Shown in pieces: positions 26,502-35,099 of a stretch of DNA of 64,000 bases. Numbering within the stretch: position 1 is the stretch's first letter; each line of letters starts with the position of its first letter. The position numbers and the translations under genes are program-made. Source of the DNA: Pirellula staleyi DSM 6068 (GTDB lineage: Bacteria; Planctomycetota; Planctomycetia; Pirellulales; Pirellulaceae); contig CAMDKL010000010.1 in NCBI GenBank assembly GCA_945900945.1, positions 1 to 64,000 on the forward strand, in the 5' to 3' direction. The notes under the pieces were generated by a model. It searched no databases. It was not told the origin of the DNA and was given only the letters and a program-made list of their open reading frames with translations.

Positions 26502-27827
26502 ATGAAGTGTTTTCGGAAAATTACCGTTGTTCTCTTTTTTTGCGGATGGAACATCGCTTTCGCAAATACTGACTGCAGTGCAGAGGATTGGCCGCAGTGG
26601 ATGGGTGCGAATCGCGATAACGTTTGGAACGTTTCGAAGCCACCACAAAGTTTCGCGCCAGGTAGTCTGAAAGCGAGCTGGACAGCGCCGGTGGCTGGTG
26701 GATATGCGGGCCCAGCTGTTGTCGGCAATCGGTTGTTCGTGACCGATCTGGTAAGCAAAGAAAATGTCAAGGTGGATAACTTCGGACGCAGGTCCTTTGA
26801 CGGAACGGAGCGAGTGCTTTGCCTCGACAGCAAGACTGGCAAAGAAGTTTGGAAGCATGAGTATCCGGTTACCTATTCTATGTCGTATCCCGCCGGTCCT
26901 CGCTGTACTCCCACCGTCGATGGTGAACGAGTCTATACGCTGGGTGCCGAAGGGGACTTGTTTTGTTTCGACGCTGCCAAAGGAACTGTGATTTGGTCGC
27001 TGAACCTCAAGGAGCAATACAAAACCAAGTCAGCGCTGTGGGGTTATGCTGCTCACCCGCTCATCGATGGCGACCACTTGATCACACTTGCGGGTGGCGA
27101 AGGCTCACACACCGTCTGCCTAGACAAAAAATCTGGCAAAGAAGTTTGGCGATTTGGAACGGCGCCCGAACAAGGCTACTCGCCTCCGACGATCATCAAC
27201 GCTGGCGGTAAGCGTCAATTGATCCTTCCGAATCCGATTGCAATCAATTCGATCGATCCGGATAGCGGCAAACCATTTTGGACGATTCCCTACGAGGCTA
27301 GCAATGGTTCTATCATCATGTCCCCTATCCAAACTGGCAAGTATCTATTTGTCGGTGGTTACTCTGACAAAAACATGCTGATCGAGCTGGACGATAAATC
27401 ACCGAGGGCGAAGCAGCTTTGGCGTGACGAAGCAAAGAAGGCCATCTCGCCGGTCAATGTTCAACCGATGGGAATTGGCGAGATTGTTTTCGGATTCGAT
27501 CAAAGTGGCGAACTGATCGCGTTCAAGATCGATACCGGCGAACGCCTCTGGCAGACTGCGAAACCAATCGGTAAGCGACCCCTGGGCAGCGGTACCGCTT
27601 TCATTGTCCGAAGCGGCGAGCTTTTCTATTTGTTCAACGAACTGGGTGAATTGATTATCGCTAGAATAAACCCAAAGGGATACGAAGAAATATCGCGTGA
27701 AAAAATTATTGAACCAACGAACAATGCGTTTGGTCGCGATGTGGTTTGGTGCGCTCCCGCATTTGCAAACGGATGCATTTATGTCCGCAATGACGAAAAA
27801 ATTGTTTGTGTTCCGTTAATCAACTAG
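26502..27827 (+). CDS. PQQ-binding-like beta-propeller protein (BamB-like), secreted
   Basis: A 441-residue secreted protein with a signal peptide (ITVVLFFCGWNIAFANT). The mature part begins with DWPQWMGANRDNVWN, the usual opening of planctomycete PQQ-like propellers. Repeats of the WD40-like blade are seen: LCLDSKTGKEVWKHEYPV, CFDAAKGTVIWSLNL, VCLDKKSGKEVWRFG, DPDSGKPFWTIP and KIDTGERLWQTAKP. Such propellers may bind pyrroloquinoline quinone or only act as scaffolds; the catalytic calcium ligands of true quinoprotein dehydrogenases are not obvious, so a binding role is more likely. The next gene starts 41 bases downstream, so the two may be co-transcribed. Confidence 0.9.
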   Translation: MKCFRKITVVLFFCGWNIAFANTDCSAEDWPQWMGANRDNVWNVSKPPQSFAPGSLKASWTAPVAGGYAGPAVVGNRLFVTDLVSKENVKVDNFGRRSFDGTERVLCLDSKTGKEVWKHEYPVTYSMSYPAGPRCTPTVDGERVYTLGAEGDLFCFDAAKGTVIWSLNLKEQYKTKSALWGYAAHPLIDGDHLITLAGGEGSHTVCLDKKSGKEVWRFGTAPEQGYSPPTIINAGGKRQLILPNPIAINSIDPDSGKPFWTIPYEASNGSIIMSPIQTGKYLFVGGYSDKNMLIELDDKSPRAKQLWRDEAKKAISPVNVQPMGIGEIVFGFDQSGELIAFKIDTGERLWQTAKPIGKRPLGSGTAFIVRSGELFYLFNELGELIIARINPKGYEEISREKIIEPTNNAFGRDVVWCAPAFANGCIYVRNDEKIVCVPLIN

Positions 27828-27868
27828 GGCACATGGCGCACGTTTATTTCTCTCACCCACAATTCATC

Positions 27869-28771
27869 ATGCAAAACGAAGAAAACCAGACTCATGACAC
27901 GATCACACGACGCAGTTTTGGCTTCGGTGCCGTTAGTGCAGTTGCAGCAGGAGCAGCCATGACCGCCACTTTGCCAAATACGCCTTCTCTACAAGCTGCC
28001 GAAGCGGTCGATAGCAAAAAGGGAAAGCTTAAGCAGTCGGTATGCAAATGGTGCTATGGCAAACTTTCGCTTGAAGAAATGTGCAAAGAAGCCGTCAAAT
28101 TGGGTTTGGTCGGCATCGACCTGTTAAAACCAGAGGACTTTCCTACGCTTAAGAAGCATGGATTGGTTTGCACCATGGTTTCATCCCATCCTCTCTCCGA
28201 TGGTTTGTGCGACGAAAAGTATCACGAAGCATCCTTGAAGACCCTAAATGACGTCATCGAAGCGACTTCTGCGGCTGGTTACCGCAATGTCATCTGCTTT
28301 TCAGGCAATGCGAGAGGTATCGACCGAAAAACCGGCTTGAAAAATTGTGCTGCAGCACTCAAAAAAATCGTCAGCGTTGCAGAAAAGAAAAATGTCATTA
28401 TCAATATGGAGTTGTTGAACAGTCGAGTGGACCACGCCGACTACATGTGCGACAACTCGGCTTGGGGTATTGAGCTTTGCAAAGAAGTTGGTTCCAACCA
28501 TTTCAAGCTTCTTTACGACATCTACCATATGCAAATTATGGAGGGGGATATCATCCGTTCCATCCAAAAAAACCATCCGTACTTCGGTCATTACCATACG
28601 GGTGGCAACCCAGGTCGGCACGAATTGAATGACCAACAGGAGCTGTTCTACCCAGCTATCGCGAGCGCCATTGCGGGGACTGGATTCGATGGATTCTTTG
28701 CACACGAGTTTATTCCAGTGGGTGATCCGATTTCAGGACTGACCGATGCGGTGAAACTGTGTATGGTCTGA
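27869..28771 (+). CDS. Hydroxypyruvate isomerase-like TIM-barrel protein, Tat-exported
   Basis: 300 residues from the ATG at 27869; an ATG at 27833 would add twelve unneeded residues. A Tat signal (TRRSFGFGAVSAVAAGAAM) leads into a xylose-isomerase-like TIM barrel. Family marks are KWCYGKLSLEEMCKEAVKLG, GIDLLKPEDFPTLKKHG, NMELLNSRVDHADYMCD, KLLYDIYHMQIMEGD and FGHYHTGGNPGRHELND with the last part GFFAHEFIP. Glu, Asp, His and Glu metal ligands of the barrel are all present. Family members isomerise hydroxypyruvate or related small sugars; export to the periplasm is common in planctomycetes and the substrate there is unknown. Confidence 0.9.
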   Translation: MQNEENQTHDTITRRSFGFGAVSAVAAGAAMTATLPNTPSLQAAEAVDSKKGKLKQSVCKWCYGKLSLEEMCKEAVKLGLVGIDLLKPEDFPTLKKHGLVCTMVSSHPLSDGLCDEKYHEASLKTLNDVIEATSAAGYRNVICFSGNARGIDRKTGLKNCAAALKKIVSVAEKKNVIINMELLNSRVDHADYMCDNSAWGIELCKEVGSNHFKLLYDIYHMQIMEGDIIRSIQKNHPYFGHYHTGGNPGRHELNDQQELFYPAIASAIAGTGFDGFFAHEFIPVGDPISGLTDAVKLCMV

Positions 28772-28893
28772 GATGGCCGGGTAAAATGCCAGTGCACGCG
28801 GCTGCGTTGGTTCAACATAAAGCTCGCATGGCAACAAAGCCGATTGCGTTGTTAATAAATACCTACTAACTACCGATTGAAAAGAGATAGATT

Positions 28894-29295
28894 ATGAAAT
28901 CAGAAATATCGCGACGATCCTTTTTGTCTACAGCCTCGACGGCGGTTGCGGTCGCTGGTGCGACCCAGCTGTCCGCAAAGAGTTACGGTCGCGGGTATCG
29001 AGGTACTTTGGAGTTTACGAAAACAGGATGGGTAGCCCGGGACAAGGACCTCAAGGTGCTAGCCGAACATACCAAAACCGGTGGCGAAGACCAAAATCTT
29101 CACCACACCAATTTGCACAATCATCTTCGCAATGGAGAGGCGCTCAACTGCCCAATCGAATTAGGAATGGCGGGTGTTGTCGCAGTGAACATGGCCAATG
29201 AAAGCTGGCGAACTAGCCAAATGATGGGTTGGGACGCTGCAAACGAGAAAATGGTTCCAGCCAACACGCTCAAGATGAGTCACGAACCGGAGTGA
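28894..29295 (+). pseudogene. Gfo/Idh/MocA oxidoreductase with large internal deletion
   Basis: A 133-codon frame that joins a normal Tat signal (ISRRSFLSTASTAVAVAGAT) directly to the C-terminal end of a Gfo/Idh/MocA family protein: YRGTLEFTKTGWVARDKDLK, then HHTNLHNHLRNGEALNCPIE, VAVNMANESWRTSQMMGWDA. The NAD-binding Rossmann domain and most of the alpha/beta domain, about 300 residues, are missing. Frame is kept across the junction, so a small exported protein could still be made, but it cannot be an oxidoreductase. The gene lies downstream of the TIM-barrel isomerase gene, a common neighbour of this family. Confidence 0.75.
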
Positions 29296-29565
29296 AATCG
29301 CAGATTGGATCGGTGATTCAATCGCTTCCCAGTAGTGGTTGAACACAAAATGAACCGAGGTTGGGAATTACTTTTAATTGTGTTACCCGCGACAGTCGTG
29401 GGCATTCCGTTGAAACTCGATTAGCCCAACTTAGATGCCTTCGCAATTCGGAATAGCACCCTCTTAAAACCCTAATCCGGCAGACTGATGATCGACTCCT
29501 ACTTTCTTCACATTCGCCTGCAGGCGCACGTGAGGAGAAAAGTGGTGTTGCAACAAAGAGTAGCG

Positions 29566-29602
29566 CGGCACTCCGTGCCGAGAAAAACGGCACGGAGTGC
29601 CG
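29566..29602. repeat. Perfect 15-bp hairpin repeat
   Basis: CGGCACTCCGTGCCG at 29566-29580 and its exact inverse CGGCACGGAGTGCCG at 29588-29602 are separated by seven bases. Flanking GTAG and CTAC extend the symmetry. It lies in the gene-free stretch 29296-29683 and has no T-tract. The sequence type recurs between planctomycete genes, so a mobile or REP-like origin is more likely than a terminator. Nothing else was recognised in this stretch. Confidence 0.6.
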
Positions 29603-29683
29603 TTCTACACGGTGGTCATCCCCAAATTTAGGACTTGAAGAAGTATTAGTATGAAAGAGATGCTGGCCTCGACCCGTAAAACG

Positions 29684-30127
29684 TCATTGCGCAAAACGTT
29701 CCCTCAGTGCGAGACCACTCGATCGGGAAAGGATACTCATGCGAGGCAAGGTATCCGTCAGGACTGGCTCATTTAGTGAGAACCACCGTAGGCTCTCAAG
29801 AACCCCCTCGGGATAAAAGCCGGATACGTACCATCCTGCTTGTGCGACGGTCATCTATTCGTAAAGGCCCGGAGCGTCGGAGACATCGCCAACCTTGCGT
29901 CGGATCTCAAGTGGCTGTTTTAGCGGATCCAGTCCGCAGACCGAGATGCTGCCGCTATTGAGTTTGGTGTATCCCAGCATGCTGCGGATCAACGCGGATT
30001 TTCCGGCTCCGTTATCGCCCAGCAAAGCAAAGACAACGCCGCTCGGCACCTTCAAGGAAACGTTGTCCAGCACCGTTCGTTTGCCAAAGCGTTTGCAGAC
30101 GTTTTTGACACTGATTACTTCGATCAT
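29684..30127 (-). pseudogene. ABC transporter ATP-binding protein, broken by nonsense codon
   Basis: Starts at the ATG at 30127, overlapping the GntR gene stop by ATGA. The first 90 residues are a normal ABC ATPase N-terminus with FGKRTVLDNVSLKVPSG, Walker A GDNGAGKSALIR and the Q-loop region VGDVSDAPGLYE. A TAG at 29855-29857 stands where the family has Trp (LYEWMTV). The same frame continues after it as MTVAQAGWYVSGFYPEG, typical of YtrB-like ATPases, then loses similarity and stops at 29684. The signature motif and Walker B are not found. The transporter is therefore dead, and no permease gene follows. Confidence 0.85.
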
Positions 30128-30522
30128 GATTGTTTGTCTCCAGTTCGGATTGCGTTTTTGAGTGCCTTTTCAAACATGGTTCGCAAGCGGTCTTCATCCA
30201 GTCCGCCGCGTATCGCTTCATCGAGCACCGCCGCCAGACGCTCGGCCAAAATCTGCTGCCGATCCGCAATGCATTGTTTCTTTGCTCCCTCGCACACAGC
30301 CACGCCGCGACCGCGAAGCGACTGCAGCACCTCTTCGTTTTGAAGTTGGAAATAGGCTCGCTGGACAGTATTTGGGTTCACGGTCAACTGCTTAGCCATA
30401 TCCCGCACACTTGGGATAACTTGTCCTGGCACAAGCACCCCTTCTGCGACCGCGTATTTGATCTGCCGCACAAGATGTTCGTAGATTGGAATGCCGTTGT
30501 TCGGCTCGATAGAAAGTTGCAT
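30124..30522 (-). CDS. GntR-family transcriptional regulator, YtrA type
   Basis: 132 residues from the ATG at 30522; upstream codons in the frame give no family-like sequence. The winged helix-turn-helix covers residues 1-72: IYEHLVRQIKYAVAEGVLVP, then GQVIPSVRDMAKQLTVNPNT and VQRAYFQLQNEEVLQSLRGR with GVAVCEG. The short C-terminal helical tail marks the YtrA subfamily, whose members usually repress their own ABC transporter operon. Here the transporter's ATPase gene overlaps the regulator stop codon but is broken, so the regulator is intact without a working target next to it. Confidence 0.9.
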   Translation of the reverse strand: MQLSIEPNNGIPIYEHLVRQIKYAVAEGVLVPGQVIPSVRDMAKQLTVNPNTVQRAYFQLQNEEVLQSLRGRGVAVCEGAKKQCIADRQQILAERLAAVLDEAIRGGLDEDRLRTMFEKALKNAIRTGDKQS

Positions 30523-30684
30523 CGCCTCCGCCCCTCTTTGCTCGGTGAATGGTGCTCGGTGCATGGAGTTCAGCCAGCACCCAACGACCCTACGTAAACA
30601 GTGTCGGTGTGCTGGCGTGTTAAAACAGCAGTTGCAAGTGGACGACAAGCAATTTTTTTAAAAAAGTTGAGGGGGAATGTCCCT

Positions 30685-32319
30685 TTAGGGCTGCCGGTCG
30701 TCTGACGGATTGAACAAAGAAGATTCGAGATCGACGATCGCTTGAAAACGCTGGAGCAAATCCGGGCTGACCAAACGAGGAAGATTTTGGGCTAGGACGA
30801 TGCTCTCCATCGTATGAACGAGACGACGGAATTGAACGCCCTTCAGCTCCGCGTCGGTCGCTCTCTCTCGTGCTAAGCGACGATCCTCTAGACTTTTCTG
30901 GTAAGCCCCGAAACTGGGGAGTTGACGAAGTTCATCGAAAATCGTTCCACCTTCCTCACCGCGCAGCCACGGCAAATCCTTCCAGTCCTTCGGGTTCTCG
31001 AGGTCTGGCCAGCTTTCAATGATCTGGCGTTGAAATTCCCGCCGTCCGGAATTCCGAGAACCGCGTCCACCGGCTCCACCAGGGCCACGCCGACCCGCAG
31101 TAAGTCGCGATTGTTGATAAACCTCGGACTGTGCTTTATTCTTTTGAATGACTTCGATAACTTCGGCATCGAGTGGCAAGCCGAGCTGCATTGCAAGAGC
31201 CTCGATAATTACGCGCTGGTCAGGAGTTCCCAAGGTAGAAATGTCCGTGAGATCTCCCGTGAAATGGGATAGCCCTAGATCGCTATCGGACTTTTCGCTA
31301 CCGGACTTTTCGCTGTCAGACGGGCTACCCTTAATACGGGTCGAGTCATAACCTGCGATCCGGCTATAGTGTCTTAAGAACATATCGCTACTCCGGAGTG
31401 GTATATCAATCGTACGGCTAGCTTTGACCGCATAGGCATGGGCTTCATTTAAGGAGACGCAACCATTGAGGTCGCAGTCGACTCCCTCTGCCAATTTCCC
31501 AGTTCGAGATCGGCCCAAAAAGGCACCCCAGAAATAACTGCTGTACTCTTCGTCATTTTCAATATCGGGTCGGCAACCTGCGGCAGGCAAATCAAAGCGC
31601 TGGGCAAAGAATCCAACCCGCACCGCTTTTGAGAATCCATTGCTTGGATCGCCCCCCTGAAACATGGTATTTGCGAATCCGCCGCAGTAGCATTGTGCCA
31701 TTACAAGCACGATAGGGACACTATTTGGTAGCCGATCAAGCCAGTCGGAAAACTTCCGCATGCTGAGCGATTCTTTTCGCCAACAAGTAATGGATGTGTT
31801 CATTGGATCTTTGCCACTGGCCGGTCCTCCGTGAGCAGTGACGTAGATTATCAATCTGTCTCCATCCGACAATCGTTTGGCGAACTCGTCTAATCCACTT
31901 TGAATCGACCTAGGGCTAATCGGGCCACTTATATTAGGAACCTCATGATTTCGATAACTCAAACTCGGCCGGTCGAGGGCGAATGCGGCGTCGAGCAGAG
32001 CGATTGCTGGCGACGCTGGATCCGTCCTTGGAGCCATCACCTGCAAGTCTTCTTGAGAGTCTGCTCCGTCGGCGAAGAAAATCTGATGCTCTACACCGCC
32101 TGGATATTTTTCGGTGACAACCTCCTGAAAGAAAAGGACGTTCGCTTCGAGCGAAGCTTGGTTGCCAGCAGGTTCGTAGCCGCCACCAATCGTCAAGAGA
32201 TAGTCTTTGCCTGAAACGCTCGTTTCCCAGTAAGTAGCGGTAAAACCGATCACAAAAAGTACCAAAGCTCGTATGGCCGGATAGAGCTTACGAATCAATG
32301 CTTCGAAGTCTGTTTGCAT
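30685..32319 (-). CDS. Caspase/legumain-like (clan CD) cysteine peptidase with EF-hand loop
   Basis: 544 residues from the ATG at 32319, which opens onto a membrane or signal helix (IRALVLFVIGFTATYW). The peptidase fold spans about 38-310. His163 sits in DRLIIYVTAHGGPA and Cys210 in IVLVMAQCYCGGFA, the two catalytic blocks of clan CD peptidases. A canonical calcium-binding EF-hand loop (Asp281 to Glu292, DCDLNGCVSLNE) lies inside the catalytic region, suggesting activation by calcium. The last 200 residues are charged and helical, with a glycine/arginine-rich stretch near residue 430 (GRRGPGGAGGRGS). No adaptor or effector gene lies beside it. The substrate is unknown. Confidence 0.8.
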   Translation of the reverse strand: MQTDFEALIRKLYPAIRALVLFVIGFTATYWETSVSGKDYLLTIGGGYEPAGNQASLEANVLFFQEVVTEKYPGGVEHQIFFADGADSQEDLQVMAPRTDPASPAIALLDAAFALDRPSLSYRNHEVPNISGPISPRSIQSGLDEFAKRLSDGDRLIIYVTAHGGPASGKDPMNTSITCWRKESLSMRKFSDWLDRLPNSVPIVLVMAQCYCGGFANTMFQGGDPSNGFSKAVRVGFFAQRFDLPAAGCRPDIENDEEYSSYFWGAFLGRSRTGKLAEGVDCDLNGCVSLNEAHAYAVKASRTIDIPLRSSDMFLRHYSRIAGYDSTRIKGSPSDSEKSGSEKSDSDLGLSHFTGDLTDISTLGTPDQRVIIEALAMQLGLPLDAEVIEVIQKNKAQSEVYQQSRLTAGRRGPGGAGGRGSRNSGRREFQRQIIESWPDLENPKDWKDLPWLRGEEGGTIFDELRQLPSFGAYQKSLEDRRLARERATDAELKGVQFRRLVHTMESIVLAQNLPRLVSPDLLQRFQAIVDLESSLFNPSDDRQP

Positions 32320-32405
32320 GTTTGGACCGATAGCTTTGATTCGCGTGTAAAAAAGAATCGACCGGTTTGCGGTCAAAATTGCGACGTTCACGTGGCGATC
32401 GGCAA

Positions 32406-33668
32406 CTAGGGGGCAGCCGTGATACAAAATAAATGCTTTTCACCTCGCAGGAACAACTCATTGCCTGCCGGAGATGGGGTCGCGTCGACGGTTTCACCAA
32501 CGGAGTTTGTTGCAACGATACTAAGTTCGTTAGCATCCTTGATGACCACCGTGGTACCGTTCCTTGCGGTCAAGTAGACGTATCCACCCGCAGTCACTGG
32601 AGATGCGTAGGTCGTTTCAACTCCCGGAATTCTACTTGCCAAATAATGAGGTTTGCCAGTCGCGGCATCAACGCATGACAGTTGTCCTGACTTTCCTTTG
32701 TAAAAATAAAGTCGTCCAGACGAGAGGAGCGGGGATCCAATATCGGGTGTGTCACGATCCATACTCCACACCACTTTGTCAGTCCCTTTGATGTCCCCTT
32801 TTCCATCCATACGAAACGCACCGAGAAAGAATCCCTTGTGGCCACCCCCTACAAAAACGAGTCCGTTATCGGCGACTGCCGATGAAACGGGCCGTTCCGA
32901 CTTTCCAGCGCACCGCCATAGTTCTTTTCCTGTTTCTAGATCATAGGCCCTCGCAAAATTTTGACCGTTCATAACGACTTGTTTCCTACCGTCATTATCG
33001 ACGACCAACGGGGTTGCCCAGCAAGTTGGCTCATCTCGAGGCGTCTTCCAAATCGTTTTGCCTGTCAGCTTGTCCAAAGCGTAAAGTGCAGAGGGTCCGT
33101 CGTGGTCCCAAGGCACAAGAATCTTTTCGCCTACAAGTGTTGGAGAACTACCTTCGCCGAAATTGCTCCGTGTTTGCATCTTCCCGAAATCGTCGCGCTT
33201 CCATACGAGGTTGCCATCCATCGTGTAGCAGTAAAGCCCACGCGATCCGAAATGCGCGTAAACGTGTTGGCCGTCAGTACAGGGTGAAGCGGACGCGAAA
33301 CTGTTGGTTTCATGTGTGCCTTCATGCGGTGTCGCGACGACGGCTGTTTTTTGCCAACGCAACTCCCCATTTTTTCGATTGTAACAAAGCAGCTTGAAGT
33401 CCAGATTCGGAATTCGTCCAACACTCTTGCTGGTTGGTACTGCAGTCACGACGAAGACCGAGTCCTCCCAAACGATGGCCGATGCGGAGCTACGACCTGG
33501 TACTTCGACTTTCCATTTGACGTTCTTGACGCTGCTCCATTGGGTTGGTGGAGCGGCATTGAGAGCCATCCCGTTGCCAGTTGGCCCTCGCCAATGCCCC
33601 CAATTCTCAGCTCGAACGGCGGTACAAGTACAAACGCTTAAAAGGGCGACTATTGCAATATGTCTCAT
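32406..33668 (-). CDS. PQQ-binding-like beta-propeller protein, secreted
   Basis: 420 residues from the ATG at 33668, which begins a signal peptide (RHIAIVALLSVCTCTAVRAE). The mature protein opens with NWGHWRGPTGNGMALNAAPP and WKVEVPGRSSASAIVWEDSV. Blade repeats include LLCYNRKNGELRWQKTAV, LYALDKLTGKTIWKTPRD, AYDLETGKELWRCAGK and CVDAATGKPHYLASRIPG. It is the same family as the propeller at 26502 but a different subgroup. The ATG of the caspase-like gene lies 87 bases downstream of its stop on the same strand, so the two could be in one operon. The role is probably binding in the periplasm, not proven. Confidence 0.9.
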   Translation of the reverse strand: MRHIAIVALLSVCTCTAVRAENWGHWRGPTGNGMALNAAPPTQWSSVKNVKWKVEVPGRSSASAIVWEDSVFVVTAVPTSKSVGRIPNLDFKLLCYNRKNGELRWQKTAVVATPHEGTHETNSFASASPCTDGQHVYAHFGSRGLYCYTMDGNLVWKRDDFGKMQTRSNFGEGSSPTLVGEKILVPWDHDGPSALYALDKLTGKTIWKTPRDEPTCWATPLVVDNDGRKQVVMNGQNFARAYDLETGKELWRCAGKSERPVSSAVADNGLVFVGGGHKGFFLGAFRMDGKGDIKGTDKVVWSMDRDTPDIGSPLLSSGRLYFYKGKSGQLSCVDAATGKPHYLASRIPGVETTYASPVTAGGYVYLTARNGTTVVIKDANELSIVATNSVGETVDATPSPAGNELFLRGEKHLFCITAAP

Positions 33669-34107
33669 TTGAATTCGTTTTGAATTTTGATCCCCGAGAA
33701 TAATTCTTGGCACGTCCGATTTTGAACGCTGTTTTAAAAGGCTAGCGACCATTCGTATATTACCTATTTTGAAACGCGGAGGCACAGAGATCTTTGAGAA
33801 AGCATTGAATTCAGTTGGACATTACTGTTTGCCAAGGGCATGTGGGCAAAATGAAAAAACATTAATTTCTCAATCCTTTGGTAGTTAATTCTATTCTTCA
33901 AACCGCTCAACCGTCGATGGCGTATCTCCTAAGAGTGCTTTTTGTCGCTCCTTTTTTTGGCGTACTTTGTCGAAGTGACGTTGACTTCGCTATCGACTTC
34001 CAATCTGGGCGGGGCTAACACTGGGGTTGGTGAGAAGAAGAGACCATTCTCATCCGACCCACCTTTTCGGCTTTCTGGTCCAAACCCTCTTCTCTGAAGC
34101 ACCCATC
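33669..34107. other. Gene-free intergenic region (divergent promoters)
   Basis: About 440 bases between two divergent genes. It is AT-rich in the middle (33830-33900) and contains no open frame with family-like sequence. A segment near 33775 (GCGGAGGCACAGAG) resembles a fragment of an interspersed planctomycete repeat, but it is too short to assign. No tRNA, terminator or clear promoter pair was found. Confidence 0.5.
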
Positions 34108-35025
34108 ATGTCCATTCGGAACTTGATCGAAGGTCGTTGTGCGTGGATTTCGTTTAAATCCCCTCACTTTTGGTTCGCAGGCATTGCTGTGGCCAGTCTT
34201 TCAATTTTTTTGGTTTTGGCCGGTGTCTGGTACGTCGGAACGGAAACACCGGACGAGCCAGAATTCCTCGGTCGATTTCGTGGTGGAACGCTTTTGATAG
34301 CCGGTGGTGGAGAAATGCCACCGATTGTTAACAAGAGATTCTGGGAATTGGCAGGCGGTCAGAAGGGCCGACTCGTCATTATTCCTGCTTATGAAGCAAC
34401 GCGAGAGGATTCAAAGCGTCTGAAAGACGAATGGCGTGGGTGGCGATTCGCATCCATGCGAGTTATTCAAGCTTGCTCACGCGAGAAGGCGAATGACCCG
34501 TGTTTTGCTGAACCGCTGAGGAATGCAACAGCAGTCTGGTTTAGCGGTGGAGATCAGTCCTGGTTGGGAAACCTTTATGCCGACACCGAAACCGAGACTA
34601 GATTGCAAGAGCTTCTTGATCGGGGCGGCATCATCGGCGGGACATCTGCCGGGGCAGCGATAATGACGAAAGTAATGATCGAGGAAGGGAAAACCGTGCC
34701 AAAGCTGTGCCGGGGATTGGATCTGCTCAAAGACTCTGTTGTTGACCAACATTTTTTCTATCGAAACCGAATGCAACGAATGGCCAAAACTCTCAAAATT
34801 GAACCGACCCTCATTGGCTTCGGGATCGACGAAGGAACAGCGCTAGTCGTCCAAGTTCCAAGCGGTCGCATCGGAGTTCTTGGTAAATCGTATGTGATGG
34901 CATGCATTCCGGAAATCGACTCGGATACTCTGCGACTCGAAGTATTAAAGCCAGGTACCGTCATTGACATGGACGGTTTGCGCGGCGTAACGGTCGTCGA
35001 AACAGACGAGATCGAACCAACGTAA
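34108..35025 (+). CDS. Cyanophycinase-like S51 family peptidase, membrane-anchored
   Basis: 305 residues from the ATG at 34108. A membrane anchor (FAGIAVASLSIFLVLAGVWY) precedes a peptidase S51 domain. Family marks are GTLLIAGGGEMPP, AVWFSGGDQSWL, the nucleophile Ser180 in IGGTSAGAAIM, and VDQHFFYRNRMQRM followed by LIGFGIDEGTALVV. Cyanophycinases split the arginine-aspartate storage polymer into dipeptides; secreted forms may use exogenous polymer or be other Asp-dipeptidases. No cyanophycin synthetase gene is present in the window, so an Asp-peptide scavenging role is equally possible. Confidence 0.88.
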   Translation: MSIRNLIEGRCAWISFKSPHFWFAGIAVASLSIFLVLAGVWYVGTETPDEPEFLGRFRGGTLLIAGGGEMPPIVNKRFWELAGGQKGRLVIIPAYEATREDSKRLKDEWRGWRFASMRVIQACSREKANDPCFAEPLRNATAVWFSGGDQSWLGNLYADTETETRLQELLDRGGIIGGTSAGAAIMTKVMIEEGKTVPKLCRGLDLLKDSVVDQHFFYRNRMQRMAKTLKIEPTLIGFGIDEGTALVVQVPSGRIGVLGKSYVMACIPEIDSDTLRLEVLKPGTVIDMDGLRGVTVVETDEIEPT

Positions 35026-35099
35026 AGTGTTCTCCACACGCGATAGGCAAACTGAAGCTCACAGCGGGTGAGCCGATTTAAAAATTGTTTTAGTTTGAC

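Noticed and set aside
29700-29850. Sequence resembling a group II intron domain 5 region (AGAACCACCGTAGG)
   Set aside because: The catalytic triad and bulge pattern are not formed, no reverse transcriptase is near, and the stretch is readable as the decayed continuation of the ABC ATPase on the other strand.
30640-30684. T-rich/A-rich inverted stretch behind the caspase-like gene as a terminator
   Set aside because: The GC stem is only four bases (CCCT/AGGG) and not directly followed by the T-run, so an intrinsic terminator is not supported.
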